From positions 124,001-188,000 of IMG/VR virus record IMGVR_UViG_3300024350_000252: a DNA stretch of 64,000 bases. One strand, 5' to 3'. The notes beneath the pieces were generated by a model. It was not told the origin of the DNA. It worked only from the letters and a program-made list of their open reading frames with translations, and did not search any database. The first letter of the stretch is position 1; each line of letters starts with the position of its first letter. Made by a program: the position numbers and the translations under genes. This document shows positions 54,401 through 61,478 of the stretch, in pieces. Origin of the DNA: a virus.

Positions 54401-56104
54401 ATGATGATAACTAGCGGTAGTGCTAATACTGTATGGACATCGCAAGATGGTATCAATTGGACTAACAGGACATTTGCTACCAGCGATACGAGAGCATTCC
54501 CATTCTTTGGTGATCCAAACAATGTACCAAGCTGGATAGTTCTACCGTCGAGTGCTACTACTACAGGTATCATAGCAAAAACTGGTGCTACTGCTACAGG
54601 CAGAGTTTTAGTAACTAACAACAGTATTTCTCAAACTAGAATCGTTGAACCTGGTTCGGGATATCCGTTCGGATCTGTAACTAACGTAGGACCTACAACA
54701 ACTATCACAGTAACCAGCGTATCAGGAACTACTATAACCACTTCAACAAACTTGACTACTGCTGGTATACTATCAGATCAACCTATAGTATTCAGCGCAG
54801 GATTAGGCAATATCGTCGGCGGCAGTACATATTATGTGTTAACGGCTAGTGGCACATCGATGACTATTAGCTCTAGCTTACAAGGAACTGCTTTCACTGT
54901 AGGCACAGCATCTGGTACTATCACTGGTACTACTGCTAGCGTGATCAAAGTTGATCAAACTGATAATCTAGTCAATGGTCAACCTGTGAACTTTACCAAT
55001 TTAGCTGCGGTTGGCTTGTCTACTAATAAAGCATACTATGTGATCAGCGGTAGTATCACTACTACCAGCTTCAGAGTTTCACAAAATACAGTATCTTCGA
55101 CAGCGGCAACGCTGACCACACCAGCATCTAGTTTGGTGAATGCTTTTTATAACGCAGGCGGTGCTATAACTATAACTGATCCGAACCGTGTGTTTGCTGC
55201 CCCTATACAAGTAAGAGCTGGATCTAGTGTATTGGCTAATCCTACATTTACCAATAGAGGTACTTTATGGACTACAGCTACAACAACAATATCAGGCGAC
55301 GGTGTTGGAGATATATTCCAACCAGGTCAATATATCTCTATCAAGAACATTAGCTCACTGCCAACAGTTGGATCGAATGTGGAATTCGCTTCATTACCGG
55401 GACAGTATTTCAAACTAGTTACTACCAGAAACTTGATAGGAACTGGTCCATATACTGCTACATTCCAGATCAGTCCGTTAATGTCCGTGACAGATTCTCC
55501 ACCAGATGGCGATGCTATCACTGTAAGAATCAGATATAGCCAAGTGCGTCTAACTGGACATGATTTTTTGAGCATCGGTACTGGTAACTTTACCAATACA
55601 AATTATCCAGGAATACCACTGATCGCTTCTGATTCGGCCAAGCAGACCAAAGAGTCCGCCGGAGGTCGCGTGTTCTTTACCAGCACTGACCAAGACGGTA
55701 ACTTCAACGTTGGTAACTTGTTCTCGGTACAACAGGCTACAGGTACTGCTACCCTAAATGCTAACGCATTCAATCTAGCAGGACTACAGAGCTTGAGCTT
55801 AGGCTCAGTTAACGTGGGAGGTAGCGCAGGCGCTACTATCACTGAATTCAGTACAGATCCATATTTCACAGCTAATAGCGATGCTATATTGCCTACTCAA
55901 CGAGCTATCAAGGCATATGTAGCTTCACAAATTGGTTCTGGATCCAGTACTTTGAACGTAAATACACTTACTGCTGGTTCGATCTTTGTAAGCGGAAACA
56001 CCATTACAACCACTACAAACCTCGAAATCAAAGTAACTACAAAATTGAATTTCATCAAGGGTGTGGATGGTTATCCAGTGGCCTTGAATTTGTTCTTAAC
56101 ATAA
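48422..56104 (+). CDS. Giant adhesion protein D, paralogue of C
   Basis: A 2560-residue protein, the longest here. Seven CBM-like repeats (W-x-x-x-W, D-x-V-x-Y-G-G-x-x-Y-x-C, G-H-T-S-A) fill residues 1-395. A Thr/Val/Ser-rich beta segment of about 330 residues follows, then an eighth CBM-like repeat near 720-760. The beta-helix starts near 830 (YYVATSGTDSAYPIYGATLD) and is interrupted by helical inserts with a C-x-R-D-x-x-x-x-I-D-A-L-x-x-D-L pattern at about 915 and 1205. About six BNR-like blades lie at 1780-2030, half as many as in C. The C-terminal 200 residues (YSQVRLTGHDFLSIGTGNFT; TSTDQDGNFNVGNLFSVQQA; ILPTQRAIKAYVASQIGSGS) match C. Probable host-glycan-binding tail appendage. Confidence 0.82.
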   Translation: MAEYKLGRIRFIWKDQWAAGTTYLKDDVVRKNGKVYICVIGHTAASDFYVDADNIPARWNQMSDGQTWRSDWSPDTVYYLNDIVKYGGQVYICTQGHTSAATYALGLEQDLDLGDSTVSKWHIFAESFDWKNDWVPNYRYKRHDIVKYGGNTYLCNTGHTSASDYTYGLEGLGLVTPGVQADIGKWDLYSESFEWKTDWAPSTRYKLHDVVRFGGTTYVCNLGHTSAATFDLGLEADQTKWDYFNQGIQYLYDWDNGDVNYKINDVVKYGGDLWICTKKHKSNTSTLFQTEEAAGRWKKFVEGLKFQDSWNSSTVYEPGDIVTYGGYAYVAKTNHSNVSPIAAVAGGINWSLYTTGFTLKNNWDQDTNYKVGEVVRLNGYSYACIADTTKYTTTVTATSQSTGQLTINNSLATTTSTATTSVTVNSVTYNYVRVNSGTGLSIGRSIVFTGTTFGGITANQTYYIVGLPTTTPQTIVSVAQASTIVTVTTNLVHGYTAGQTVTVTGTSLVDAANVVITAVPNAYTFTYDLASNTVPTTTVSGTVTPAAQIIISSSYNGSPLTLTTASGSMGVSAGETYFVGQAIRFSGTTFGNIQTGSTPKQTYWIYSVDGLNTLKISTTQYGSPVSTTATGTNGQSTITVTSLTGIALGFQVTGNGIGSGATVVSIVGYVVTLSQPNTSNITTGTGAITFSSYFVPQTQTGSMTAEIVAEPPNDTFWGRLNSGIKWTNSWVTDIDYFLGDAVRYGPNSYICIQQHHSLTSNRPDNDVTGTFWNLLANGQESSVLTTQGDLVYFGGSGPTRLPIGQDGQVLTVNGNTLAPNWKFWGSIDQVYYVATSGTDSAYPIYGATLDKPWKTIRYACEQILAGPRNPNAAYLINVNRQFIQRETVNWINYQIANNISPFTTGFTYDQTKCERDTGYVIDALVWDLTHGGNVRSRAAALSYVGGTYTLLSSQKTQTNAALNYAINNVLVAAVLANAAPFQNYQVLNGVAVGSRINQVINTNYTSETVSSDITALLKIITDAITAGVSTNIPAQVQPNYTILAKTGVYYETLPIVVPAFTAIVGDELRSTNIRPAASQVAAGDVTYSLAALAYIKTIISNVVTGTTVTTNQITYSQDKTLPLATGTEGTTVQNLVQNIIDYINFYINSTGSAPAMTGTNTPASTYDPYAAARLLELNRNFIVAQTNAYIAATYPAYSYNVASCSRDVNRYIDALKYDLVYTGNYKTLTYAKLYVNAVTGSLLQNMFLVRNACGLRNCTVQGLTGTLGSANAYGTKRPSAGAYVSLDPGYGPNDSDAWVTTRSTYVQNVTTFGTAAIGLKIDGNLHNGGNKSVVANDFTQVISDGIGVWCTNNGLTELVSVFSYYGHMGYLAEAGGKIRATNGNSSYGDYGTVSEGVDATEVPITAQIDNRASAAQVGLTVQNGNAIQRLEFTNAGINYNNSATFTFNGAGINAAAVFDETRDNAIFEARQLQLAADGSDGMYGGSSYYTAQNVAQAGGLYQITLAATDSQTSSGYLGMRIVTVSGTGAAQQAKIINYNAGNKIALVAKESFADITVTGSTISGNTLTTTAAEQDRLYANMPLYLSAAIGGLSANSLYYVVGSSIATPGTTFQVSTAPSGSAATITATTTGQNVTLYQAGWEGAINGTTITSPDPSTLYLIEPRVTFAAPGFKQNATGTLPTVAVGYKDGVFSQTRSTHTGVSASGGAGSSATFNITRVGLVYTVTLNNGGTGYAVGNTLTILGTSVDGATPRNDITITVTKVTSPTGVISAFSSTGLGRGGQFFALPNSGATGAYSRDGSTWTSTTITNQSWGTVATGTISNVDYVQILPGSGSANFQYSTNGGQTWTSSTLPTTQSWTSSAFGNGVFMAVSSTSNTPITSSNGTSWAVTAGNLGAFTNLVGVAYGLGRFMVLPGSAANTTASYSLNNGTTFVATTLPSSQTWSGIAYGNGRFVAIASTNRAGAISIDGVNWTAVTLPNGTMTKIRYAQGLFMMITSGSANTVWTSQDGINWTNRTFATSDTRAFPFFGDPNNVPSWIVLPSSATTTGIIAKTGATATGRVLVTNNSISQTRIVEPGSGYPFGSVTNVGPTTTITVTSVSGTTITTSTNLTTAGILSDQPIVFSAGLGNIVGGSTYYVLTASGTSMTISSSLQGTAFTVGTASGTITGTTASVIKVDQTDNLVNGQPVNFTNLAAVGLSTNKAYYVISGSITTTSFRVSQNTVSSTAATLTTPASSLVNAFYNAGGAITITDPNRVFAAPIQVRAGSSVLANPTFTNRGTLWTTATTTISGDGVGDIFQPGQYISIKNISSLPTVGSNVEFASLPGQYFKLVTTRNLIGTGPYTATFQISPLMSVTDSPPDGDAITVRIRYSQVRLTGHDFLSIGTGNFTNTNYPGIPLIASDSAKQTKESAGGRVFFTSTDQDGNFNVGNLFSVQQATGTATLNANAFNLAGLQSLSLGSVNVGGSAGATITEFSTDPYFTANSDAILPTQRAIKAYVASQIGSGSSTLNVNTLTAGSIFVSGNTITTTTNLEIKVTTKLNFIKGVDGYPVALNLFLT

Positions 56105-56117
56105 CGGAGAAAAATAA

Positions 56118-56441
56118 ATGGCAACAGGAGTTTTGGGCACATACGATCATACCGCAGGAGCTTGGTTTGCTCTATATACGGTCCCAGCCACTACATTTTC
56201 GGTGGTCAGCTTGTCAATGTGTAACAGAAGCAATCAAGCTGTGAACGTAAGAGTAGCAGTTTCTACAAGTTCAGTTAGCCCTGCTAACGGCGAAATCATC
56301 GAATTTGATACAGAAGTATTAGGAAAAGGTGTGCTAGAAAGGACCGGTATCGTGATGGATGCCGGTAAAGTGCTTCTAGTTTACTCAAATGCTGCGGGCG
56401 TTAGCTCGGTAGCATTTGGAATCGAAACATCAACTGTATAA
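56118..56441 (+). CDS. Small beta-sandwich protein, paralogue family member 3
   Basis: A 107-residue protein right after giant protein D. It has VVSLSMCNRSNQAVNVRVAV, EVLGKGVLERTGIVMDAGK and VLLVYSNAAGVSSVAFGIET, the same strand order as the products at 29279 and 41559. It has an ACGGAG ribosome site. Likely a structural accessory of the fibres; function unknown. Confidence 0.65.
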   Translation: MATGVLGTYDHTAGAWFALYTVPATTFSVVSLSMCNRSNQAVNVRVAVSTSSVSPANGEIIEFDTEVLGKGVLERTGIVMDAGKVLLVYSNAAGVSSVAFGIETSTV

Positions 56442-56447
56442 TAAATA
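56440..56447 (+). promoter_or_regulatory. T4-type late promoter box
   Basis: AATAAATA overlapping the preceding stop, 20 nt before the ATG at 56468. It probably serves the 110-residue protein and the Cys-rich trio. Confidence 0.55.
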
Positions 56448-56467
56448 TAGCATCAGGGGAATAAACA

Positions 56468-56800
56468 ATGGGAAGATATCTTACAACTACAGGAACAGCA
56501 GGCAATACGGTCAGAGAGATCTCAGGAGCCTACTCTGCAGTAGTCAACGACAGAATTTTAGCTAATACTGCTAGTAGCGGTTTTACTATAACACTGCCTG
56601 CTAACAGCACATTATTTTTGAATGATACTATTCAGATCATTGACGTAGCAGGAAACGCAGCTATTAACAACATCACTATCGCTAGAAACAGCTCTAAGAT
56701 CAACAATATCGCAGACGATTTCGTGATTGACGTTAACTATGCTGTGATCACGTTGATCTATACAGGATCAACATATGGTTGGATCGTAGCCAACGCTTAA
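56468..56800 (+). CDS. Small fibre-type beta-domain protein
   Basis: A 110-residue protein consisting of one domain common at the ends of phage fibres: YSAVVNDRILANTASSGFTI, TLPANSTLFLNDTIQIIDVA, then NNITIARNSSKINNIADDFV and a final VITLIYTGSTYGWIV. As a free-standing protein it may cap a fibre or decorate the capsid. It lies between the last giant protein and the cysteine-rich trio. Confidence 0.68.
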   Translation: MGRYLTTTGTAGNTVREISGAYSAVVNDRILANTASSGFTITLPANSTLFLNDTIQIIDVAGNAAINNITIARNSSKINNIADDFVIDVNYAVITLIYTGSTYGWIVANA

Positions 56801-56818
56801 TGAAGGATAAAGACGGGT

Positions 56819-57790
56819 ATGCCAACCTCGCTTAAAGCAACTAACGGTTTTAAAAGTCAGGCTTTCTGGAATCAGGAAACTAATCTAGAAAGAGGGACTA
56901 TACATGTTTACACCCCAGGTAACGACTTCCAAAGTTTCCCCTGCTGCGGATGTTTCGTCGCACCTAGCTGTGGTACAGCAGTCATAGAAATCTGGGGAGC
57001 TGGCGGAAGCGGTTCTCGTATGTGCTGCTGTGGTGGCGGCATGCCAGGAAATTCAGGTGCCTATGCCAAAAAGACTATCAGAATGGGCGCAGGCTGTTAT
57101 ATCTATTTCTATGTAGGCATGGCCTGCGGTAACGCAGACTCTTTATGTTATAGAGGCTGTTCAGAAGCTACCTGTCTATGTTGGTTTGGTAACCAAGGAC
57201 TTAGTGGCTGTATGTGCGCACAAGGTGGACAGGGCGGTATCAGTTACTGTTCTACAGGTACTTCTATGTACTGCTGCTATGCGGCCAATAGTTGGCCAAC
57301 TACAAACTTAGGCAATGGTTGCGGAATCGTCTGTAATAATTGCTCAGGATCATATCAAGCATGTGCCTACGGTGGAGACGTTAACCTCTGTAGTAGGATT
57401 TCCTGCGTGGTCTATCTAGGCTGCTTGCCCAGCTGCGTATGTAACATCAATTGGAGCATGGCTATCCCCGCAGGACAATTTTCAAAATGCGGAGGCTATG
57501 TCAGCTACACGACAGAAAATAACCAAGACTACGCTAACTGGGTCGGTGTAGGACAACATAATCATATCATGGCACTGAATGCTGCCAGTCGTTGGCCACA
57601 ACAGGGTATGCCATGGGCATACTGCTGGGGGTTTGGCGGTGGTTGCGGCTGTTACGAAAACGAAGGCTGTACAGGATTTGTTCCACCAGGACATCCTGGA
57701 ATGGGACCGCTTCCATGTCCAGATGTGAGAGATCATGCTAGAAAAGGCGGCAGTGGCATGGTAAGAATTAAATTTATACCGGGAACATAA
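56819..57790 (+). CDS. Cysteine- and glycine-rich protein 1 of 3
   Basis: A 323-residue protein with about 33 cysteines (about 10%). After a 40-residue N-terminal region it has IEIWGAGGSGSRMCCCGGGM followed by PGNSGAYAKKTI, the start typical of Gly-rich phage tip domains. Cys-rich loops follow (SYCSTGTSMYCCYA; GNGCGIVCNNCSGSYQACAY). The C-terminus is PLPCPDVRDHARKGGSGMVR plus IKFIPGT, a closing strand. Nearly all cysteines line up in the next two proteins. There is no signal peptide. The Gly-rich sandwich recalls T-even adhesin gp38, but the cysteine content is exceptional, suggesting metal binding or oxidised stabilisation. A host-recognition tip is plausible. Confidence 0.72.
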   Translation: MPTSLKATNGFKSQAFWNQETNLERGTIHVYTPGNDFQSFPCCGCFVAPSCGTAVIEIWGAGGSGSRMCCCGGGMPGNSGAYAKKTIRMGAGCYIYFYVGMACGNADSLCYRGCSEATCLCWFGNQGLSGCMCAQGGQGGISYCSTGTSMYCCYAANSWPTTNLGNGCGIVCNNCSGSYQACAYGGDVNLCSRISCVVYLGCLPSCVCNINWSMAIPAGQFSKCGGYVSYTTENNQDYANWVGVGQHNHIMALNAASRWPQQGMPWAYCWGFGGGCGCYENEGCTGFVPPGHPGMGPLPCPDVRDHARKGGSGMVRIKFIPGT

Positions 57791-57791
57791 G

Positions 57792-58772
57792 ATGCCAACT
57801 TCGATTAGAACATGGACACAAACTAGACTAAACTTCATCGCAGATAATGAAGAAAACTTAGAACGAGGTTCGATCTATCTGTTCAGCGGTTCTGCTGAAA
57901 GAACGAATTTTAGTAACGGTGGTTTTTGCTGGGTAGCACCTGCTACCGGACAGGCTATCGTAGACATTTGGGGAGCTGGTGGTAGCGGTGCTCGTATGTG
58001 CTGCTGCGGTGGCGGTCTTCCGGGCAATCCAGGAGCATTTGCTAGAAAATGTCTATGTATACAGTCTGGCTGCTGGATCTGCGGATTTACTGGTATGAGC
58101 TGCGGCTCACCAGATCTTTGCTTTAGAGGTTGTTCGGAATATTCAGGTATCTGCTGGCAAGCTAGCGGTACAAACGGTTGTGTATGCGCCCAAGGTGGCC
58201 GCGGAGGCACTAGCTACTGTTCTACAGGAACTTCTCTCTATTGCTGTTTTACAGCTGGTAACTTCTGTACTACACTAATCAACGCTAACTGTGGTGTTGT
58301 CTGTAACTATGGTTCAGGCACAGCCAGCTGCTGCGCACAAGCATTCGGTGGCGACATTAACTGTTTTGGCGGTTTTAGTTGTGTACTTTTCGCAGGTTGT
58401 CAACCAAGTTGTCCATGTTCAACAATCTATCACATAGCTACACCTCCATACTATTATTCAACATGCGGTGGAGTGATCACTTACACCTCTGAAGGTGATA
58501 GCGGAGCAGCTAACTGGTCGGGCGGTACATTGACAGGATACATACACGGTATGTCAGTCATGGGTCGTCAACCACATCACGGTACACCTCCAGAGCAATC
58601 TTGCTGGACTGGCGGTCGTACATGCGGATGTTACGAAGGTCAAGGATGTATTCCTTTTGTACCAGCAGGATTCCCAGGACCTGGTCCTTTGCCTTGCCCA
58701 GATGTTCGCGATATGGCATTCCGTGGCGGTCATGGTGCTGTAAGAATCAAATTCATAGCCGCAACAGAATAA
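57792..58772 (+). CDS. Cysteine- and glycine-rich protein 2 of 3
   Basis: A 326-residue paralogue of the preceding gene, which ends 1 nt upstream. It shares NLERGSIYLFSGSAERTNFS near the start, VDIWGAGGSGARMCCCGGGL, SYCSTGTSLYCCFTAGNFCT, an N-C-G-V-V-C-N-Y segment, TYTSEGDSGAANWSGG and the ending PLPCPDVRDMAFRGGHGAVR. Conserved parts are the frame and the cysteines; loops between about residues 165 and 250 vary. That is the pattern expected of a receptor-binding tip under diversifying selection. Confidence 0.72.
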   Translation: MPTSIRTWTQTRLNFIADNEENLERGSIYLFSGSAERTNFSNGGFCWVAPATGQAIVDIWGAGGSGARMCCCGGGLPGNPGAFARKCLCIQSGCWICGFTGMSCGSPDLCFRGCSEYSGICWQASGTNGCVCAQGGRGGTSYCSTGTSLYCCFTAGNFCTTLINANCGVVCNYGSGTASCCAQAFGGDINCFGGFSCVLFAGCQPSCPCSTIYHIATPPYYYSTCGGVITYTSEGDSGAANWSGGTLTGYIHGMSVMGRQPHHGTPPEQSCWTGGRTCGCYEGQGCIPFVPAGFPGPGPLPCPDVRDMAFRGGHGAVRIKFIAATE

Positions 58773-58784
58773 GGTGAAATAAGA

Positions 58785-59768
58785 ATGGCACAATCGCTTA
58801 ATAGCTTAGTAAGATTAAAAACTCCAGATAGGAATGAAGATAACCTTGAATTAGGCCAGATCTTTGTGTTCAGTCCTGGCACCATGTATACCAACTTCTG
58901 TTATAACGGTGGTTCTGGTTTCTGTTGGAAAGCTCCAGGAACAGGTACAGCAGTTATCGAAATGTGGGGAGCTGGTGGTAGCGGTGCTAAGATGTGCTGC
59001 TGCGGCGGCGGAACTCCAGGAAATGCAGGTGCTTATGTAAGAAAAACTATTTCGGTTAACTCTAGCACATATGTTTGCGGTTGTACCGGATTTTCCTGTG
59101 GTAACTCAGACTCATTATGCTATAGAGGTTGCTCAGATCCTTCGGGATTAAACTGGGTGAATGGTACTGGTGCGATAGGAGCTACCAGTGGCTGCTTATG
59201 TGCCCAAGGTGGTAACGGTGGCCTTAGCTGGTGTTCTACAGGTACTTCTATGTATTGTTGTATGGGGGCTAGCGGATGGTGTACCACTTATCTAGGTACA
59301 GGTTGCGGTGTGGTCTGTAATTACTGTAATGGTATGTGGATTGCCTGCGGGTTTGGTGGAGACATTAACTGCTGCGGTCGATTCAGCTGTATTACCTATT
59401 ATGGTTGTCTACCTAGCTGTATTTGTTTGTTCCAATATCATATTGCTGTACCGGCTAATTTCTTCTCATGCGGTTGCGGTAGTATGGCTAATTTCACAAC
59501 AGAAAATGATAATAGGCATTCTAACTGGTCAGGCCAAGGTGTTAACCAACAGATGAACGCATTAGGAGCATTGAGTAGATCGCCGAGACAAGGTATTCCG
59601 CAAAGCTACTGCTGGCGTTCAGATCGTAAGTGTGGATGTTATAATATGCAGGGCTGTATGAACTATAACCCACCTGGTGTGGGCGGTGTCGGACCAGCTC
59701 CGTGCCCAGACGTCCGCGATCACGCTATGCGTGGTGGAATGGGCGCAGTGCGTATTAGATTCTTTTGA
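58785..59768 (+). CDS. Cysteine- and glycine-rich protein 3 of 3
   Basis: A 327-residue paralogue of the two genes before it. Matching blocks are NLELGQIFVFSPGTMYTNFC, IEMWGAGGSGAKMCCCGGGT, SWCSTGTSMYCCMGASGWCT, CGVVCNYCNGMWIACGFGGD and the end APCPDVRDHAMRGGMGAVRI. A 10-residue insertion near residue 130 (NGTGAIGATSG) distinguishes it. All three are on one transcript and presumably co-expressed, so a hetero-oligomer is as likely as alternative tips. Confidence 0.72.
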   Translation: MAQSLNSLVRLKTPDRNEDNLELGQIFVFSPGTMYTNFCYNGGSGFCWKAPGTGTAVIEMWGAGGSGAKMCCCGGGTPGNAGAYVRKTISVNSSTYVCGCTGFSCGNSDSLCYRGCSDPSGLNWVNGTGAIGATSGCLCAQGGNGGLSWCSTGTSMYCCMGASGWCTTYLGTGCGVVCNYCNGMWIACGFGGDINCCGRFSCITYYGCLPSCICLFQYHIAVPANFFSCGCGSMANFTTENDNRHSNWSGQGVNQQMNALGALSRSPRQGIPQSYCWRSDRKCGCYNMQGCMNYNPPGVGGVGPAPCPDVRDHAMRGGMGAVRIRFF

Positions 59769-59774
59769 TAAATA
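59767..59774 (+). promoter_or_regulatory. Late-promoter-like box
   Basis: GATAAATA at the end of the third Cys-rich gene, 15 nt before the ATG at 59790. The leader would be very short but contains an AGAGGA ribosome site. Confidence 0.45.
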
Positions 59775-59789
59775 GTTTAGAGGATAAAA

Positions 59790-60440
59790 ATGAGAAAGTT
59801 ATTTCAAATTACATTGCCCGACGAACCATACAAAACAGCCACTACTAAAAATCAAAAAGTAGACTGTATGTATGTGGGCCCACGATATATGGTACTTTGT
59901 ATCGATAATACTACTGATTTAGTAAAATATGTAGGTAGACGTGCTGACACGATCGAAGAAGCAGAATTAGATAATCACGTAGAAGATGATCATTATCATG
60001 TTTTGCTAGATGCTTCTGTGAATACATTTGAAGCAGCATATCTTACAGGACAGTACGAACACGGTGAGATAGAGAATTATACCGAAACGTTACCTACAAA
60101 AAACGCAGCAGGTGAGTTCGAAACTTATACATATCACTATGATGATTACAGAGGTATTATAGGACAGATTTATTGGAATCAGGTTCTTTATTACAATCCT
60201 TCAAATAAAACTTTCAAAGAACCCGCAAGAAGAGAACATGCTACTGACTGGGATCAAGTAGTAAAAACTACTAAAGATGGGGCTGCTGAAATACGTAAAA
60301 TGTTAGAAGCTAATGATTATTTTCCAGCTCAATTAGCAGTTATCAATGAATATCTAGATTGGGTTGATACTTTTGAAGAAAAGTATGCTGATGTAGATCA
60401 TTGGAAAGTTCCATTTCCACCATATCCAAACATGGCTTAA
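59790..60440 (+). CDS. Unknown protein after the Cys-rich trio
   Basis: A 216-residue acidic, tyrosine-rich protein. The N-terminus MRKLFQITLPDEPYKTATT is followed by CMYVGPRYMVLCIDNTTDLV. The middle has YHYDDYRGIIGQIYWNQVLY, and a helical part ends in a short aromatic/proline tail (VPFPPYPNM). Not a family I can name. Its place directly after the putative adhesins is where tail-fibre assembly chaperones often lie, so a chaperone or assembly role is a reasonable guess only. Confidence 0.65.
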   Translation: MRKLFQITLPDEPYKTATTKNQKVDCMYVGPRYMVLCIDNTTDLVKYVGRRADTIEEAELDNHVEDDHYHVLLDASVNTFEAAYLTGQYEHGEIENYTETLPTKNAAGEFETYTYHYDDYRGIIGQIYWNQVLYYNPSNKTFKEPARREHATDWDQVVKTTKDGAAEIRKMLEANDYFPAQLAVINEYLDWVDTFEEKYADVDHWKVPFPPYPNMA

Positions 60441-60458
60441 TTTAGTCTGGACCAGATC

Positions 60459-60505
60459 TAGGTCGACTGTTACCGTATAGCTAATATATAGTAGCACTCG
60501 ACCTA
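60459..60505 (+). promoter_or_regulatory. Inverted repeat upstream of the glycosyltransferase
   Basis: TAGGTCGA (60459-60466) and TCGACCTA (60498-60505) form a perfect 8-bp inverted repeat with a 31-nt AT-rich centre (TAATATATAG). It occupies the gap before the GT9 gene and ends 16 nt before its ATG. It could be an operator, a leader hairpin or a promoter region; no clear late box is present. Confidence 0.35.
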
Positions 60506-60521
60506 TATTCTTGGAGACTAA

Positions 60522-61478
60522 ATGGAACAGCAACAACCAACACAGCGATCAAAAGCCTTTTTCTTAAATGGCGGCGCTGGCAGAGTTCTATGCTCTATCC
60601 CGGCATTAGAAAAATACGAAGAAGAATCAGGGGATAAAGATTTCATCATAGTGTGCGAAGGTGGTACGGAAGTGTTCAAAGGACATCCTACACTAGACAG
60701 CAGAACATATGACAATTGGCACAAGAATCTTTTTGTAGAAAAAATCAAAGATCGCGATTGTGTAACACCCGAGCCTTATAGAGTTTGGGAATATTACAAT
60801 CAAAAATGCGATCTAGCACAGGCATTTGATATCGAAATCAATAGAAAAGGCATTAGAGAATTACCTAAACCTAATCTAAGATTGAGCAAAGACGAATTGT
60901 TAGTAGGTAGACAGCTAATCGCCGACGTCAAGAAAAAAATCAAGAAAGAAAAAATCATAGTTTTCCAACCATTTGGCCGAGGCATAGACTATGTCGATGG
61001 TTCTTTTGTAGATCGTACTAACAGAAGCTTTGAATTTAAAGATGTAAAATCAATCATACGAAAACTTCAAGAAGCCAATTACGGTGTCGTAATGATGGGA
61101 GAAATGCGGCTCGATCTTACCAGCGAAAAACTAAAAGATGATGTAGCAGCACCAGAAAACACTACCATAAGACAGTGGGCAGCTATCATCAAATACGCAG
61201 ATCATTTCTTGGGCTGTGACAGTGTGGGTCAACACCTAGCCTATATCGTAGGCAAACAATCTACTGTAGTATTCGGATCTACATATCCAGTTAACGTGTC
61301 TTACCCTAATTGTAAGTACATGAATCTTCTAGATATGGCTGAAGAAATAAGAGAATATAGTCCTATCAGGATTACACTAGACGAACGTATTGATAGAAAA
61401 CTAGAAGGAGTTATGTCCATGACTCCGGAAATTGTTGATTATGTAGTGAATGCTGTTTTAGGGAAGAAACAAAAATGA
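60522..61478 (+). CDS. Glycosyltransferase family 9-like (heptosyltransferase-like)
   Basis: A 318-residue protein with two Rossmann-type halves. The first begins KAFFLNGGAGRVLCSIPALE, then DFIIVCEGGTEVF. The second has KIIVFQPFGRGIDYVDGSF, YGVVMMGE, and a C-terminal ADHFLGCDSVGQHLAYIVGK followed by STVVFGSTYPVN. The D-S-x-x-x-H-x-A-x-x-x-G-K motif is the nucleotide-sugar binding signature of GT9/ADP-heptosyltransferases. It overlaps the carbamoyltransferase gene by 4 nt, so the two probably act together on one sugar, either on host envelope glycans or on virion proteins. The acceptor cannot be inferred. Confidence 0.75.
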   Translation: MEQQQPTQRSKAFFLNGGAGRVLCSIPALEKYEEESGDKDFIIVCEGGTEVFKGHPTLDSRTYDNWHKNLFVEKIKDRDCVTPEPYRVWEYYNQKCDLAQAFDIEINRKGIRELPKPNLRLSKDELLVGRQLIADVKKKIKKEKIIVFQPFGRGIDYVDGSFVDRTNRSFEFKDVKSIIRKLQEANYGVVMMGEMRLDLTSEKLKDDVAAPENTTIRQWAAIIKYADHFLGCDSVGQHLAYIVGKQSTVVFGSTYPVNVSYPNCKYMNLLDMAEEIREYSPIRITLDERIDRKLEGVMSMTPEIVDYVVNAVLGKKQK

